Positions 63,999 through 64,000 of a DNA stretch of 64,000 nucleotides are shown here, one piece after another; position 1 is the first letter of the stretch; every line of letters starts with the position of its first letter. The position numbers were made by a program, and so were the translations under genes. The DNA lies in the NCBI GenBank assembly GCA_018816945.1, contig JAHIVC010000041.1, positions 30,226-94,225 of the forward strand. The letters are read 5' to 3'. The DNA comes from Bacteroidota bacterium. Its GTDB lineage: Bacteria > Bacteroidota > Bacteroidia > Bacteroidales > GCA-2711565. The notes beneath the pieces are model-generated. The model worked only from the letters and a program-made list of their open reading frames with translations, was not told the DNA's origin and ran no database searches.

Positions 63999-64000
63999 TG

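Noticed and set aside
1..64000. CRISPR arrays, defence islands, prophage or transposons
   Set aside because: Reading through the window I saw no regularly spaced direct repeats, cas-, restriction-, integrase- or transposase-like proteins, and no tRNA-like cloverleaf.

Overview
The window is a continuous stretch of a chromosome from a member of the Bacteroidota. The evidence is the low GC content, the type IX secretion C-terminal domain on a beta-helix protein, the typical rpmG - DUF4295 - ftsY - rimO block, a P-loop-less AddB-like nuclease, a kinase-RapZ C-terminal fusion, a patatin-barrel protein and many hybrid histidine kinases. A free-living environmental member of the Bacteroidales/Marinilabiliales type is plausible, but genus and species cannot be read from the sequence. 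I see no tRNA, rRNA, CRISPR array, insertion sequence or phage gene.

Layout. 1-2362: the tail of an endonuclease/exonuclease/phosphatase protein, then uvrB. 2508-23988: a large exopolysaccharide locus. It holds a lone receiver protein, a priming sugar-phosphate transferase fused to a degenerate receiver, a TolC-like outer-membrane protein, a Wzc-like co-polymerase carrying two LysM modules, a Wzx flippase and a Wzy polymerase. A three-gene minus-strand insert follows (one glycosyltransferase, two methyltransferases), then three successive tandem pairs of paralogous glycosyltransferases, one GT4 enzyme, an acyltransferase, an FkbM methyltransferase and a last GT2. 24173-30569: a T9SS-exported beta-helix protein, a zinc-ribbon methyltransferase and two hybrid histidine kinases. 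31015-38000: an RSH (ppGpp) enzyme with a ruined hydrolase site, floA - nfeD - clpS, a Nudix hydrolase, an OsmC protein and proline-pathway aldehyde dehydrogenase. 38189-50925: an enlarged KamA-like radical SAM protein, a thioesterase, rimO, ftsY, DUF4295, rpmG, aroC, a DUF349-repeat protein, a patatin-barrel outer-membrane protein and a PLP gamma-lyase/synthase. 51041-57451: tag, a ferritin-like protein, then a probable cell-wall sugar recycling unit (AmgK-like kinase fused to RapZ C-terminal domain, a 43-residue zinc-ribbon protein, a MurU-like nucleotidyltransferase) and an AddB-like nuclease. 57583-63998: two hybrid kinases with three receivers each.

How it works together. The polysaccharide locus has the parts of a Wzx/Wzy-dependent pathway: priming on undecaprenyl phosphate, stepwise assembly by about ten glycosyltransferases, methyl and acyl decoration, flipping, polymerisation and export. 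Its unusual points are the pseudo-receiver on the priming enzyme, the LysM modules plus decayed kinase motifs in the Wzc-like protein, and the short TolC-like protein where a Wza-type channel might be expected. These suggest control by protein contact and by peptidoglycan or glycan binding rather than by tyrosine phosphorylation. This is inference. The second point of interest is the sugar-kinase/RapZ fusion next to a MurU-like enzyme, which links a glucosamine-6-phosphate-sensing fold to peptidoglycan sugar salvage.
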